A stretch of 64,000 bases of DNA from Jejuia rubra (GCF_042684665.1 NZ_JBHULY010000005.1:372001-436000), one strand, 5' to 3'. Shown: positions 1 through 8,576, counted from the stretch's first letter. Numbers and translations are program-made. Notes: generated by a model not told the origin, from the letters alone.

Positions 1-1
1 G

Positions 2-2317
2 CTTCAAGGTTTGGACACAATTGATTGGACGGATTCCTTAAAGGAAAGCCAGCGCAACTGGATTGGGAAATCGGTTGGGGCATCGGTTACCTTCCCCGTC
101 ATTAAGAATGAGGTGGCTGAGGCTCTCGAAGCCACTACGGATAAGGACACTTCGAGCGCCTCAGTGTCCGAGTATTCAATAGAAGTATTCACAACAAGAC
201 CCGATACCATTTTTGGAGTAAGTTTTATGACCCTTGCCCCCGAGCACGAACTTGTACCAAAAATTACAACCCCAGAACAAAAAGCTGCCGTGGAAGCTTA
301 CATTGAAGCGACAGCAAAACGAAGCGAACGCGATAGAATGGCGGATGTAAAAACAATAACAGGTGCCTTTACTGGCACTTATGCAGAACATCCGTTTACG
401 AAAGAGCCCATCCCAATTTGGATCGGGGATTACGTATTGGCAGGTTATGGGACCGGAGCGGTGATGTCCGTGCCTTGTGGCGACCAACGTGATTATGATT
501 TTGCGAAACATTTTAATATTCCAATTCCTAACATTTTTGAAGGGGTGGATATTTCTGAGGAAGCCTTTGCCGATAAAGACAAAACTATTATTGCCAAAAG
601 TGATTTTATCAATGGCATGAACTATAAAAAAGCGACCAAACGCGTCATTTATGAATTGGAGCAAATCAGACAAGGTGAAGGCAAAACCAATTACCGTTTG
701 CGCGATGCCGTATTTAGTCGTCAGCGTTATTGGGGTGAACCGTTTCCTGTATATTATGTGAATGGCTTACCACAAATGATTGATACTGAACATTTGCCAA
801 TTGAATTGCCGGAAGTTGAAAAATACCTCCCAACCGAAACGGGCGAACCACCACTTGGAAATGCAAAAGTTTGGGCTTGGGACACTCAAAAAAATGAAGT
901 GGTGTCCAATGATTTGATTGATGATAAAACGGTATTTCTTCTAGAGCTGAATACCATGCCCGGTTGGGCGGGGAGTTCGCAGTACTTTAACCGCTACATG
1001 GACCCCAATAATGATGAGGCCATCTTCTCAAAAGAAGCCATCGATTATTGGCAACAGGTAGATTTGTATATCGGAGGCTCCGAACACGCCACAGGGCATT
1101 TGCTCTATTCCCGTTTTTGGCAAAAGTTTATGTTTGACAAGGGCTATGTCAATCATGATGAATATGCCAAAAAGCTAATTAACCAAGGAATGATTTTGGG
1201 GACTAGTGCTTTCGTTTATAGAGTATTTCCACATTGGAATAAAAAAATAGACTCCAATAACACCAAAAGTGGGTTGATTACAGAATCGGTCTTTTATGTA
1301 AGTCAGGATATATTTGAGCTATTTGCGGATAGAAGAGAATATTATAGAAAGCCTGTAAAAGAACTTAATCCGATTATTAAAAATAAACTATTGAGTCTAT
1401 ACTCTATACATTTGGATAATCAGTTAAGTGAATCCGATTTAATAAGCCATTCAGATTCTTACATCACATTTACAGTTGATAAAATACATGTTGATGTTTC
1501 ATTTGTCAATTCTTCAGATGAATTAGATATTGATGCCTTTAAAAATTGGAGATCAGAATTTAAAAATGCAGAATTCATAACTGATGGAACTGAAGCTTTT
1601 AAGGTTCATCGTGAAGTCGAAAAAATGTCCAAATCCAAATATAACGTAGTCAATCCAGACGATATCGTAAACGACTATGGTGCAGACAGTTTACGCCTAT
1701 ATGAAATGTTCTTAGGCCCATTAGAGCAATACAAACCTTGGAATACAGCCGGTATCACAGGAGTGCATAACTTTTTGAAGAAACTTTGGAAGCTATACCA
1801 TCAAGGAGAAAACGGAGCATTCCACGTTACTGACACCCCTCCTTCGGAGGGGAAGGGGGAGGCTCTTAAAACCCTCCACAAAACCATCAAAAAGGTTCAG
1901 GAAGATATTGAGAACTTCTCATTCAATACATCGGTATCTACATTTATGATTGCGGTAAATGAGTTGACCGCTCAAAAGTGTACTTCAAAAGACATTTTAG
2001 AACCGTTGTTGATTTTGATTTCACCGTATGCGCCACATATCGCCGAGGAACTTTGGGAAAAACTAGGAAATAAACCATCAATTTCAACAGCACCATTTCC
2101 AAAATTTGAAGAAAGTCATTTGGTGGAAAGCAGTAAAAATTACCCCATTTCATTCAACGGAAAAACGCGTTTCACAATGGAATTGCCGTTGGATATGAGC
2201 AAGGAAGACATCGAAAAAGCGGTAATGTCCAACGAAAAAACACAGGAGCAATTAAGCGGACGTACCCCAAAAAAAGTGATTGTGGTGCCGGGAAGAATTG
2301 TAAACATCGTTGGTTGA
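2..2317 (+). CDS. leuS: Leucyl-tRNA synthetase, 5' end outside the window
   Basis: Class I leucyl-tRNA synthetase, which charges tRNA-Leu in the cytoplasm. The first complete codon is at position 2; the N-terminal HIGH part lies outside the window and about 770 residues remain. Visible parts: the CP1 editing domain (TTRPDTIFG near 190-215 and GTGAVMSVP followed by GDQRDYDFA near 450-510), the catalytic core after it, the KMSKS loop near 1622-1640, and the anticodon-binding domain to the end. Bacteroidota LeuRS carries an insertion just before KMSKS; here it is long (about 1215-1615). Two further stretches look like repeat elements read through in frame: 114-169 and 1836-1865. The next gene overlaps the stop (TGATG). 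Identity is certain; whether the insertions affect activity is unknown. Confidence 0.97.
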   Translation, partial: LQGLDTIDWTDSLKESQRNWIGKSVGASVTFPVIKNEVAEALEATTDKDTSSASVSEYSIEVFTTRPDTIFGVSFMTLAPEHELVPKITTPEQKAAVEAYIEATAKRSERDRMADVKTITGAFTGTYAEHPFTKEPIPIWIGDYVLAGYGTGAVMSVPCGDQRDYDFAKHFNIPIPNIFEGVDISEEAFADKDKTIIAKSDFINGMNYKKATKRVIYELEQIRQGEGKTNYRLRDAVFSRQRYWGEPFPVYYVNGLPQMIDTEHLPIELPEVEKYLPTETGEPPLGNAKVWAWDTQKNEVVSNDLIDDKTVFLLELNTMPGWAGSSQYFNRYMDPNNDEAIFSKEAIDYWQQVDLYIGGSEHATGHLLYSRFWQKFMFDKGYVNHDEYAKKLINQGMILGTSAFVYRVFPHWNKKIDSNNTKSGLITESVFYVSQDIFELFADRREYYRKPVKELNPIIKNKLLSLYSIHLDNQLSESDLISHSDSYITFTVDKIHVDVSFVNSSDELDIDAFKNWRSEFKNAEFITDGTEAFKVHREVEKMSKSKYNVVNPDDIVNDYGADSLRLYEMFLGPLEQYKPWNTAGITGVHNFLKKLWKLYHQGENGAFHVTDTPPSEGKGEALKTLHKTIKKVQEDIENFSFNTSVSTFMIAVNELTAQKCTSKDILEPLLILISPYAPHIAEELWEKLGNKPSISTAPFPKFEESHLVESSKNYPISFNGKTRFTMELPLDMSKEDIEKAVMSNEKTQEQLSGRTPKKVIVVPGRIVNIVG
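114..169. repeat. Composite palindromic repeat inside leuS
   Basis: Two hairpins, 114-134 and 145-169, are themselves inverted copies of one another: each arm holds CTGAGGC, then T or G, then CTCGAAG, in opposite orientation. The core resembles the gagcgcagtcgaa palindrome found between genes at 15142-15221 and 56320-56400. It is read in frame as about 19 residues just before the TTRPDTIFG motif of the editing domain. Confidence 0.7.
1836..1865. repeat. G-rich palindrome fragment inside leuS
   Basis: A hairpin CCCCTCC-TTC-GGAGGGG (1836-1852) is followed by AAGGGGGAGG. This matches the dispersed family seen between genes near 16600, 21560, 28101, 28505, 29870 and 61160. Here it is translated in frame as DTPPSEGKGEA, in the linker between the catalytic core and the anticodon-binding domain. 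Confidence 0.7.
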
Positions 2318-2643
2318 TGAAGTATATTTATAACGTTACGGTAAACATTGACGAGTCCATTCATAACGAATGGTTGGCCTGGATAAAGGAACATATTCCT
2401 CAAGTTTTAGGCACAGGAAAGTTTGAAAAAGCCACCTTGACCAGAGTTTTGGTGGACGAAGATATGGGAGGTATTACCTACTCGATTCAGTATCAATCCT
2501 ACTCCCGAGAGGCTTTGGACGCTTACTATCGGGAAGATGCCGAAAAGTTAAGAAGCGACGGTCTTAAAAAATTCGCCGATAAAATGTTGGCCTTTAGAAC
2601 CGAGCTTCAGATTATTGATGAGTACACTGTGAATTTTAAATAA
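2317..2643 (+). CDS. DUF4286 family protein
   Basis: Small cytoplasmic protein of 108 residues, function unknown. The sequence (MKYIYNVTVNIDESIHNEW at the start, then a ferredoxin-like alternation of strands and helices) fits DUF4286, a family seen mostly in Bacteroidota. I chose the ATG at 2317, which overlaps the leuS stop as TGATG and implies translational coupling; the in-frame TTG one codon earlier is less likely. Linkage with leuS and rsmA suggests a housekeeping role, but nothing in the sequence shows an active site. Confidence 0.85.
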   Translation: MKYIYNVTVNIDESIHNEWLAWIKEHIPQVLGTGKFEKATLTRVLVDEDMGGITYSIQYQSYSREALDAYYREDAEKLRSDGLKKFADKMLAFRTELQIIDEYTVNFK

Positions 2644-2688
2644 CTGAAGTAGACCAGTCAGGTCTATATCAACTTTGTGTCTTAGCGC

Positions 2689-2709
2689 CCCTGCCTACCG
2701 GCAGGCAGG
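2689..2709. repeat. Short GC-rich palindrome
   Basis: CCTGCC-TACC-GGCAGG, extended by a further CAGG, in the short gap before rsmA. It is a perfect hairpin without a T-run and resembles other short dispersed palindromes of this genome rather than a terminator. Confidence 0.6.
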
Positions 2710-2725
2710 TTTGCGAGAAAAACAT

Positions 2726-3502
2726 ATGTCAGTAAAAGCAAAAAAACATTTAGGTCAGCATTTTTTAAGGGATGAAAATATCGCTAAAAAAATAGCGGAT
2801 ACACTTTCTTTGGAAGGGTATCAAAACGTATTGGAAATTGGGCCTGGGATGGGAGTGCTGACTAAATATTTGCTTCAAAAGGACATCACCACCTATGTCA
2901 TCGAAATTGATTCAGAATCGGTGGAATATCTTCAGGCCAACTATTTGAATTTAGCACCTCGCATCATTGAAAAGGATTTTCTGAAATACGATTTGAACGA
3001 CATTTTTAAAGGTGAGCCACTAGCCATAATTGGCAATTTCCCCTATAATATTTCCTCACAGATCGTTTTTAAAACCTTAGAGATGCGCAACCAAATTCCT
3101 GAGTTTTCGGGGATGTTTCAAAAGGAAGTCGCTCAACGTATTTGTGCCAATGAAGGCAATAAAATTTATGGGATTCTTTCTGTGTTAACCCAAGCCTTTT
3201 ACGACGCAGAATATTTGTTTACCGTTCCCCCTTCAGTATTTAATCCCCCTCCAAAAGTGGATTCAGGGGTATTAAGACTCACCAGAAAAGAAAACTACAA
3301 GCTACCTTGTGATGAGGTACTGTTCTTCAAAATAGTAAAAACAGCTTTCCAGCAACGTCGAAAGACACTTCGTAACAGTTTAAAAACATTGGATTTATCC
3401 GATAATTTAAAAGCAAATGTTATCTTTGGCCAGCGTCCGGAACAATTGAAAGTTCAGGAGTTTATTGAACTGACGCAGATGATTGAAGCGGATAAAAAAT
3501 AA
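2726..3502 (+). CDS. rsmA: 16S rRNA (adenine1518/1519-N6)-dimethyltransferase RsmA/KsgA
   Basis: SAM-dependent enzyme that dimethylates two adjacent adenines in helix 45 of 16S rRNA during late small-subunit assembly. The 258-residue protein begins [11 protein letters not shown] and carries the SAM-binding [12 protein letters not shown] near residue 40, the catalytic NFPYNIS motif near residue 105, and the PPPKVDSGV motif. I start it at the ATG at 2726; the longer in-frame reading upstream runs through the palindrome at 2689-2709 and encodes residues unlike any RsmA. Length is normal for the family. Confidence 0.96.
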   Translation: MSVKAKKHLGQHFLRDENIAKKIADTLSLEGYQNVLEIGPGMGVLTKYLLQKDITTYVIEIDSESVEYLQANYLNLAPRIIEKDFLKYDLNDIFKGEPLAIIGNFPYNISSQIVFKTLEMRNQIPEFSGMFQKEVAQRICANEGNKIYGILSVLTQAFYDAEYLFTVPPSVFNPPPKVDSGVLRLTRKENYKLPCDEVLFFKIVKTAFQQRRKTLRNSLKTLDLSDNLKANVIFGQRPEQLKVQEFIELTQMIEADKK

Positions 3503-3510
3503 CCGTCTTT

Positions 3511-3627
3511 GTCAGGTCGAGTGATTTTAATTTGATACTAAAAATCAAATTGAAATAGTATCGAGACCTATTTATAAAGGCGTTTGTTCTCGATACATCA
3601 CGCCCTAGCGTGATACTCGAACTGACA
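3511..3627. repeat. Composite inverted repeat between rsmA and mgtE
   Basis: Outer arms GTCAGGTCGAG (3511-3521) and CTCGAACTGAC (3617-3627) are inverted copies with one mismatch. Inside are further dyads, including TCACGCCCTAGCGTGA. There is no coding sequence here; it looks like one of the dispersed flavobacterial palindromes. Confidence 0.6.
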
Positions 3628-3649
3628 TACTGACATAATTTCCATTGAA

Positions 3650-5026
3650 ATGGAAGAAAAAGAAAAAGAAAACATACAATTTGAGCTGACGGATGAGCTT
3701 TTGGAGCAGGTTGAAGGTCTTGTAGCATCCCAAGAGGATAAAGAACTTCAAAAACTGCTCAAGGAGTTTCATTACGCGGATATTGCCGAAATTCTGGATG
3801 AACTTAATCTAGAACAGGCGATTTACGTCATCAAATTATTGGATTCTGAAACTACTTCCGACATCCTGATGGAATTGGATGAGGATAATCGGGAGAAAGT
3901 GCTCCAAAACCTTACGGCCAAGGAAATTGCCGAAGAGGTGGAAGAACTGGATACCGATGATGCGGCGGACATTATTGCAGAATTGCCAGAAGAACGCCAA
4001 CAGGCGGTTATCGACAAAATTGAAGACGAGGAGCATAAAGAGGAAATCCAGGAACTCCTTGCCTATGAGGAGGATACAGCCGGTGGTCTTATGGCTAAGG
4101 AATTGGTGAAAGTGTATGAAACTTGGACAGTTGCGGGCTGTTTGAGACGGATTCGCGGACAGGCCAAAGATGTTAGACGCGTACATTCCATTTATGTCGT
4201 CACCAAGGAAGAAAAATTGATTGGGCGTCTGTCTTTAAAAGATTTGGTGGTGGCAAAAAACGATCAAAAAATTGCTGATATCTATATTTCAAATGTGGAT
4301 TATGTGTACGACCATGAAGATGTTGAGGAAGTTGCCAAGGTAATGGCCAAATACGATTTGGAAGCCATTCCTGTGGTGGACGAAAATAAAACCTTGCTGG
4401 GACGCATTACTATTGATGATATTGTGGATGTTTTAAAAGAGGAAGCAGACAAGGACTACCAATTAGCAGCGGGTATCACGGGCGATGTGGATTCGGATGA
4501 CAGCATTCTGCAATTGACGCGTGCACGCTTGCCATGGCTGTTTTTAGGGTTGATAGGGGGTATTGGTGCATTCATCATTATGGAAGGATTTAAAGGCTTG
4601 TTTACTGGGAAGGCCGTCATACTTTTCTTTTTTACGCCCCTGATTGCGGCAATGGCCGGAAACGTGGGCGTGCAATCCAGTGCCATCATTGTTCAAGGTT
4701 TGGCGAATGACGATGTAAAAGGCAGTATCAATAGCCGGCTGATCAAAGAAATGTTACTTGCCACGCTTAATGGGTTGATTTTGGCCCTATTCCTGTTTCT
4801 TTTTGTTTGGATGTTTGAAGGAGAAATGAATACCGCATTTGCTATTTCCATATCCTTGGTCGTAGTTATCATCGTGGCCGGTATCATAGGTACTTTTGTC
4901 CCGTTATTTCTTAATAAGCGAGGTATAGACCCTGCCATTGCCACAGGGCCATTTATTACTACTAGCAATGATATCCTCGGGATTCTGCTTTATTTCTGGA
5001 TTGCGAAATTGATTTTAGGGATTTAA
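3650..5026 (+). CDS. mgtE: Magnesium transporter MgtE
   Basis: Inner-membrane Mg2+ channel, 458 residues, a normal length. Domain order: acidic cytosolic N domain of helical repeats (residues about 15-130, with many EELD/DDAADI motifs), two CBS domains (about 135-260) that sense Mg2+, then the membrane domain (about 285-458) with five hydrophobic helices and the conserved PLIAAMAGNVGVQSS pore segment. No partner gene lies beside it; the flanks are repeat and pseudogene sequence. Confidence 0.95.
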   Translation: MEEKEKENIQFELTDELLEQVEGLVASQEDKELQKLLKEFHYADIAEILDELNLEQAIYVIKLLDSETTSDILMELDEDNREKVLQNLTAKEIAEEVEELDTDDAADIIAELPEERQQAVIDKIEDEEHKEEIQELLAYEEDTAGGLMAKELVKVYETWTVAGCLRRIRGQAKDVRRVHSIYVVTKEEKLIGRLSLKDLVVAKNDQKIADIYISNVDYVYDHEDVEEVAKVMAKYDLEAIPVVDENKTLLGRITIDDIVDVLKEEADKDYQLAAGITGDVDSDDSILQLTRARLPWLFLGLIGGIGAFIIMEGFKGLFTGKAVILFFFTPLIAAMAGNVGVQSSAIIVQGLANDDVKGSINSRLIKEMLLATLNGLILALFLFLFVWMFEGEMNTAFAISISLVVVIIVAGIIGTFVPLFLNKRGIDPAIATGPFITTSNDILGILLYFWIAKLILGI

Positions 5027-5155
5027 TCCGAAATAGCAATTGTAGAGATTGAAGACATGCCTTTGGTGTCATCTGGGTACGACGGACGCCTTTTAGTTTT
5101 AGGGTAATTTTATTAATTTCAAAGGGCTATTCTTCGTTTTTTATAAGTAGCATCT

Positions 5156-5413
5156 CTATGGCGACTGCTCAAAATTATCCACGCATTGCTTGTAAGTATC
5201 AACATCAATTTCAATAGGATCAATGATTTGAGCCGAACTTCATCGGGTCAACATTAAAGCAATAACTCCGGGGATTGCTCCAACATCTAAAATAGAGAAC
5301 GGATTTCCAACAACAGAGGCCCAGGCTCCCAATAATACGCTGTCGGTTCCAATTTTCGTGGCACATCGGTTTTTGGCCTCCTTAATTTGTTTGAACTGAA
5401 AAAGAATCATCAT
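5156..5413 (-). pseudogene. trmN6: Decayed 5' fragment of tRNA1(Val) (adenine37-N6)-methyltransferase
   Basis: Reading the minus strand from the ATG at 5413 gives FQFKQ, RCATKIGTDSVLLGAW, then ILDVGAIPGVIALML, which match the start and SAM-binding region of TrmN6 (YfiC). The reading continues in the same frame through a TGA (5242-5240) to SSAQIIDPIEID and CVDNFEQSP, then a TAG (5158-5156) where the family has Trp. The SAM motif, normally GAGTG, reads GAIPG. The catalytic NPPF region and the C-terminal half were not found downstream. Two in-frame stops, a damaged motif and missing C-terminus make this a gene remnant. The rest of the gap 5027-5588 holds nothing else I recognise. Confidence 0.8.
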
Positions 5414-5588
5414 ATATTTCTTACTTTAATATGCATTTAGTCGTATATCAATGTTAAAAATCGCTATAAAACAGCTAAAATATCCGATAAAGTGCATTTG
5501 TTTTGAAATTTTTTTATAACTTGTTTGGGCTTTTCTCAAACTAATTGAACAAAACAAAACTATAAACAACTAATAAATACTTAAGACT

Positions 5589-6065
5589 ATGGTGCAACAA
5601 ACTCAAAAAATCAGGCAACTCAATCAACTCTTGGTGATCAACCACAAAGCAGAAAGGGCTTATTTAGAAGCTCTGGAGTCAGCTGAAAATGAAGAATTAA
5701 AACAGTTTTTCAGGGCAAGGGCCTTTGAGCGGAATGAGTTTTGTAGGTATTTGGGAGCAGAGATTAGATTATTAGGTGGTGCTCCAAATTTCTCCGATGC
5801 AATAGATGCCAAAACAAAAATCAATTGGCCTGATTTTAAGAAGGTACTTGCTTCTAAAAACCCGCGTGCCCTGTTCAATGAGATTAACAGACTTAAGAGT
5901 GCATGCGTTGCGCAATACAATAGGGTGTTGAACAGTTTTGAGTTTCAGGAAAGTTTGGCAAATTTACTTGAGAAACAAAAACAAATTATTGGCTCGTCCA
6001 TAAGTCTTATGAGATATAAGGATGGCTTAGCATCTGCACAACCAAGCTTAGCTTCAAACGGCTAA
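5589..6065 (+). CDS. PA2169-type four-helix-bundle protein (DUF2383), copy 1
   Basis: Soluble 158-residue all-helical protein of the DUF2383/PA2169 family, a ferritin-like bundle of unknown function. The conserved N-terminal pattern is visible: N-x(6)-H-KAE-xAY-xxALESAENEELKQFF, then ERNEFCRYL and a second helical pair after residue 80. It is the first of three paralogues in this stretch (also 6308 and 8676), each transcribed alone with its own terminator. In other bacteria such proteins tend to be stress or stationary-phase induced; that is inference here. The C-terminal ASAQPSLASNG tail is absent from the other two copies. Confidence 0.85.
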   Translation: MVQQTQKIRQLNQLLVINHKAERAYLEALESAENEELKQFFRARAFERNEFCRYLGAEIRLLGGAPNFSDAIDAKTKINWPDFKKVLASKNPRALFNEINRLKSACVAQYNRVLNSFEFQESLANLLEKQKQIIGSSISLMRYKDGLASAQPSLASNG

Positions 6066-6090
6066 TCTGCCGAATACTTTAATACTTATT

Positions 6091-6125
6091 GGCACTCAAT
6101 ACAAATGTATTGGGTGCTTTTTTTT
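6091..6125 (+). terminator. Rho-independent terminator after DUF2383 copy 1
   Basis: GCACTCAATAC (6092-6102) pairs with GTATTGGGTGC (6107-6117), followed by eight T. Confidence 0.85.
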
Positions 6126-6196
6126 GGGATCAGCACTTATGAGTTGAAGTCCTATTAATGGGTAGTCATTAACATTTACCTCGTTAAAATGTCATA

Positions 6197-6220
6197 AATA
6201 GTGCTAAAAAATGTTAAAAA
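6197..6220 (+). promoter_or_regulatory. Motif shared with the third DUF2383 gene
   Basis: The 24-mer with core AGTGCTAAAAAATGTTAAAA lies about 90 bp upstream of copy 2. It matches 8551-8574, upstream of copy 3, in all but two positions. A looser form (ATGTTAAAAATCGC, then CAGCTAAAAT) occurs near 5451-5480 upstream of copy 1. It is probably a binding site for a shared regulator. Confidence 0.5.
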
Positions 6221-6307
6221 TGCTGGGGTAAATATACGGTTTTCCAATTTTGGGCGTATATTAATTAGTATCTCTGTTGATATGTTTAATTTATAAAAAC
6301 TTTGAAT

Positions 6308-6757
6308 ATGAGACATTTAGAAAAAAATATGGCACATTTGAATAGCTTATTGCATTTAAATTACGAGGTTGAAGAGATATACCACGAAGTGCTTGAGCAT
6401 GTTCAAGGTGAAAGTTTGAAAACCTTTTTTAGAAACGCTGGTTTTGTGCGTAACGAATTCAATAGGGTGCTTAGAGGTGAAATAGAAAATTTTGGTTTTG
6501 AGCCTGTGGAATATAACGGAGTAGGTAGAATGTACAAACGTATTTTGATGAAAATCAAAAGCATGATTGGAAAAGAAGAGGATATTGAATTATTGCAACA
6601 AGTAAGCAATATTGAGCAATTGACTATTGGAGCTTACAACGTTGTTTTACAGGAAAGGCACTTGCCCTTGTCTGTATGCAAAGTGCTTATTGAGCAAAGG
6701 GATAAAATGCAGAAAACGATAAACACCATTGAAGTAAAGGAGGCCTTGGTGGCATAA
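6308..6757 (+). CDS. PA2169-type four-helix-bundle protein (DUF2383), copy 2
   Basis: 149-residue helical protein of the same family as 5589 and 8676: HLNSLLHLNYEVEEIYHEVLE, then SLKTFFRNAGFVRNEF and a C-terminal helical half. I start it at the ATG at 6308; the preceding in-frame TTG would add two residues only. No signal peptide or membrane segment is present. It has its own upstream motif (6197-6220) and a terminator shared with the convergent rimM. Function unknown. Confidence 0.85.
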   Translation: MRHLEKNMAHLNSLLHLNYEVEEIYHEVLEHVQGESLKTFFRNAGFVRNEFNRVLRGEIENFGFEPVEYNGVGRMYKRILMKIKSMIGKEEDIELLQQVSNIEQLTIGAYNVVLQERHLPLSVCKVLIEQRDKMQKTINTIEVKEALVA

Positions 6758-6780
6758 AAGTTTGACAGACTTGTCGATAA

Positions 6781-6817
6781 TAAGCTGGCCTAATTCGGGT
6801 TGGCTTTTTTATTTTGA
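6781..6817. terminator. Terminator between DUF2383 copy 2 and rimM
   Basis: AGCTGGCC, a short loop, then GGGTTGGCT with GU pairs and T6 on the plus strand; the A-rich left side could also serve the convergent rimM transcript. Confidence 0.6.
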
Positions 6818-6828
6818 AAAAAAGAGAA

Positions 6829-7353
6829 TTATAAATACAAATCGATGAGGCCTTCTGGGGTTTCAACAACAATATTTTTATTTTCTCTATCCACCTTCTT
6901 GATAAACTCGTCGTTCATGGGGATAAGAATTTCAAGACCGTTTCTGTCCACTTCAAAAAGAGCTTGCGCCGTGGTATCGTTAATCGACTTTACAACGCCC
7001 ACTTCACCAAAATTTTTATCTACAATGGTGAAGCCGATAATTTCATGAAAGTAGAATTTATTGCCTTCCAATTTTGGGAGAAGTTCTAAAGGTAAATATA
7101 GTTCGCTTTTAAGAATAGAATCAGCATCTGCTTCGGTGTCCACATCTTCAAACTTCAATCGTAACAATTCTGATTTATGCAGTTGGGAATGCTCCACAAA
7201 AAATGGCACGAGATTATTGCGCAGTTCTAAAAAAATGGCGTCCAAATTTTCATAAAGTTCTGGCTGGTCGGTGTCCAATTTTGCTAAAACCTCGCCTTTA
7301 AAACTGTATTTTTTTACGATTTTACCTAGGTAAAAACAGTCTTCTTTTTTCAT
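6829..7353 (-). CDS. rimM: Ribosome maturation factor RimM
   Basis: 16S rRNA processing factor that binds uS19 during 30S head assembly. The 174-residue protein begins with YLGKIVKKYSFKGEVLAKL, the usual N-terminal barrel domain, and ends with a PRC-barrel (FHEIIGFTIVD...GVVKSI...EILIPMNDEFI). It lies directly downstream of rpsP, the common order, but a strong terminator at 7461-7487 sits between them, so rimM may be expressed by read-through or from its own promoter. Confidence 0.95.
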   Translation of the reverse strand: MKKEDCFYLGKIVKKYSFKGEVLAKLDTDQPELYENLDAIFLELRNNLVPFFVEHSQLHKSELLRLKFEDVDTEADADSILKSELYLPLELLPKLEGNKFYFHEIIGFTIVDKNFGEVGVVKSINDTTAQALFEVDRNGLEILIPMNDEFIKKVDRENKNIVVETPEGLIDLYL

Positions 7354-7370
7354 GACAAATTACTGATTTG

Positions 7371-7397
7371 TCACCCTGAACTAGTTTCAGGGTCTCA
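7371..7397. repeat. Short dispersed palindrome
   Basis: CACCCTGAACTAGTTTCAGGGTCTCAT is an imperfect palindrome (CCCTGAA/TTTCAGGG). A related sequence with the same CAGGGTCTCAT end stands at 56494-56536, and a diverged copy follows at 7414-7436. Confidence 0.55.
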
Positions 7398-7460
7398 TTA
7401 TTATAATTTTCTAGATACTGAAACAAGTTCAGCATTATGCAAAAAGAAAGATTTTTGCAT

Positions 7461-7487
7461 AAAAAACCCCGACGATATTGTCGGGGC
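7461..7487 (-). terminator. Rho-independent terminator after rpsP
   Basis: On the minus strand CCCCGAC-AATATC-GTCGGGG is followed by six T. It stands between rpsP and rimM and should attenuate transcription into rimM. Confidence 0.85.
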
Positions 7488-7512
7488 TAAAAGTATAAAA
7501 AATAGTAATTTC

Positions 7513-8031
7513 TTATTCTTCTTCGTTTGAAGCTTCAGCTTCCGCAACGGGAGCATCATCCTCAGTGGCGTCCTCTTCAACAACAGGAACAGCCGCAGCA
7601 ATTCTTGCTTCATTCACTGCTTTTTCAGCAGCCAATGCTTCAGCTTTAGCTTTAGCTTCAGCTTCAGATAGTCCGTCAGCTTTCGCTTGGATTTTAGCCT
7701 CTTTTTCCTCTAACCAAGCTTTGAATTTTTCTTCAGCCTGCTCTTCGGTCAAAGCCCCTTTTGTTACTCCACCTGCTAAATGATTTTTCAATAAAGCACC
7801 TTTGTAAGATAATAACGCCTTAGCGGTATCTGTGGGTTGAGCACCATTTTGCAACCATTTTACAGCACCGTCAACGTCAAGTTCTACTGTTGCAGGGTTA
7901 GTGTTTGGATTGTAGGCGCCCAATTTTTCTAGGTATCTACCATCTCTTTTTGATCGTGCATCTGCTGCAACGATCCAATAATAAGGTTTCCCTTTTTTAC
8001 CGTGTCTTTGTAATCTAATTTTTACTGGCAT
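7513..8031 (-). CDS. rpsP: 30S ribosomal protein bS16 with extended acidic tail
   Basis: Small-subunit protein that stabilises the 5' domain of 16S rRNA. Residues 1 to about 80 are standard bS16 ([45 protein letters not shown]). The remaining 90 residues form an Ala/Glu/Lys-rich helical and then acidic tail ending in EEE, so at 172 residues it is about twice the length of the E. coli protein. Such tails are common in Bacteroidota bS16. First gene of the rpsP-rimM pair. Confidence 0.96.
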   Translation of the reverse strand: MPVKIRLQRHGKKGKPYYWIVAADARSKRDGRYLEKLGAYNPNTNPATVELDVDGAVKWLQNGAQPTDTAKALLSYKGALLKNHLAGGVTKGALTEEQAEEKFKAWLEEKEAKIQAKADGLSEAEAKAKAEALAAEKAVNEARIAAAVPVVEEDATEDDAPVAEAEASNEEE

Positions 8032-8550
8032 AATAATTAATTGTTTGAGGTTCCCGACCTCGGTTATTAATTGAAAAAAATTCCTTGAAGTTTTTGCTTC
8101 AAGGTTTCCTTTGAAATTGTCATTCCCGAGACATCGGGAATCTAAATAAAGAATTTTGTCGGCAGCTTAAATACTACTAGTTTGAAAAATTCTTTATTGA
8201 GGGCGCAAATATACGTAAAAAGTTAAAAGTTAAGAGTTAAAAGTTAAAAGTTTTTGGACTAATCAAAAACATCTGTGCTTTAGCCAATAGTGTTCCTTTT
8301 TAATGAGTACTGCTAAAATAATAAACAAACCGGAGTAGGTGTTTTTATGTCAATAAAGAAAGCACGTTGGTTTGAAATGAAGGTTTTAAAGACTGAAATA
8401 TTGTTATTCTTTTTTAGCCTTTAATAAAATTTTAGTTAGAGGCCTTTGGCCATCCGTTATTAACACAAGTGTTTCCCTTTTGTATTCCATTCTAACTACT
8501 GCTGTTCTTTAAATGTTAACAAGAAAAGCCTTAACTGTTAAAGTCCTATG
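8032..8550. other. Long gap upstream of rpsP with short repeats
   Basis: No gene is visible. It holds a dispersed palindrome (CATTCCCGAGACATCGGGAATC, about 8119-8140) and a simple tandem run of AGTTAAAAGTTAA-type units (about 8219-8254). The rest is AT-rich and presumably includes the rpsP promoter near 8032-8100. Confidence 0.6.
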
Positions 8551-8574
8551 AATACTGCTAAAAACTGTTAAAAA
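8551..8574 (+). promoter_or_regulatory. Motif shared with DUF2383 copy 2
   Basis: Core ACTGCTAAAAACTGTTAAAA; near-identical to 6197-6220. Similarity extends a further 16 bp or so upstream, where both begin TTAAA and keep the same spacing. Confidence 0.5.
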
Positions 8575-8576
8575 AC

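Noticed and set aside
2675..2725. N-terminal extension of rsmA
   Set aside because: The extra 17 codons read through a palindrome and match no RsmA; the ATG at 2726 fits the family.
6170..6190. TTAACATTTACC upstream of DUF2383 copy 2 as a Pho box
   Set aside because: Only one unit fits; no second unit 11 bp away.
8219..8254. Tandem AGTTAAAAG units as a CRISPR-like or regulatory array
   Set aside because: Simple low-complexity sequence with no spacers; probably slippage.
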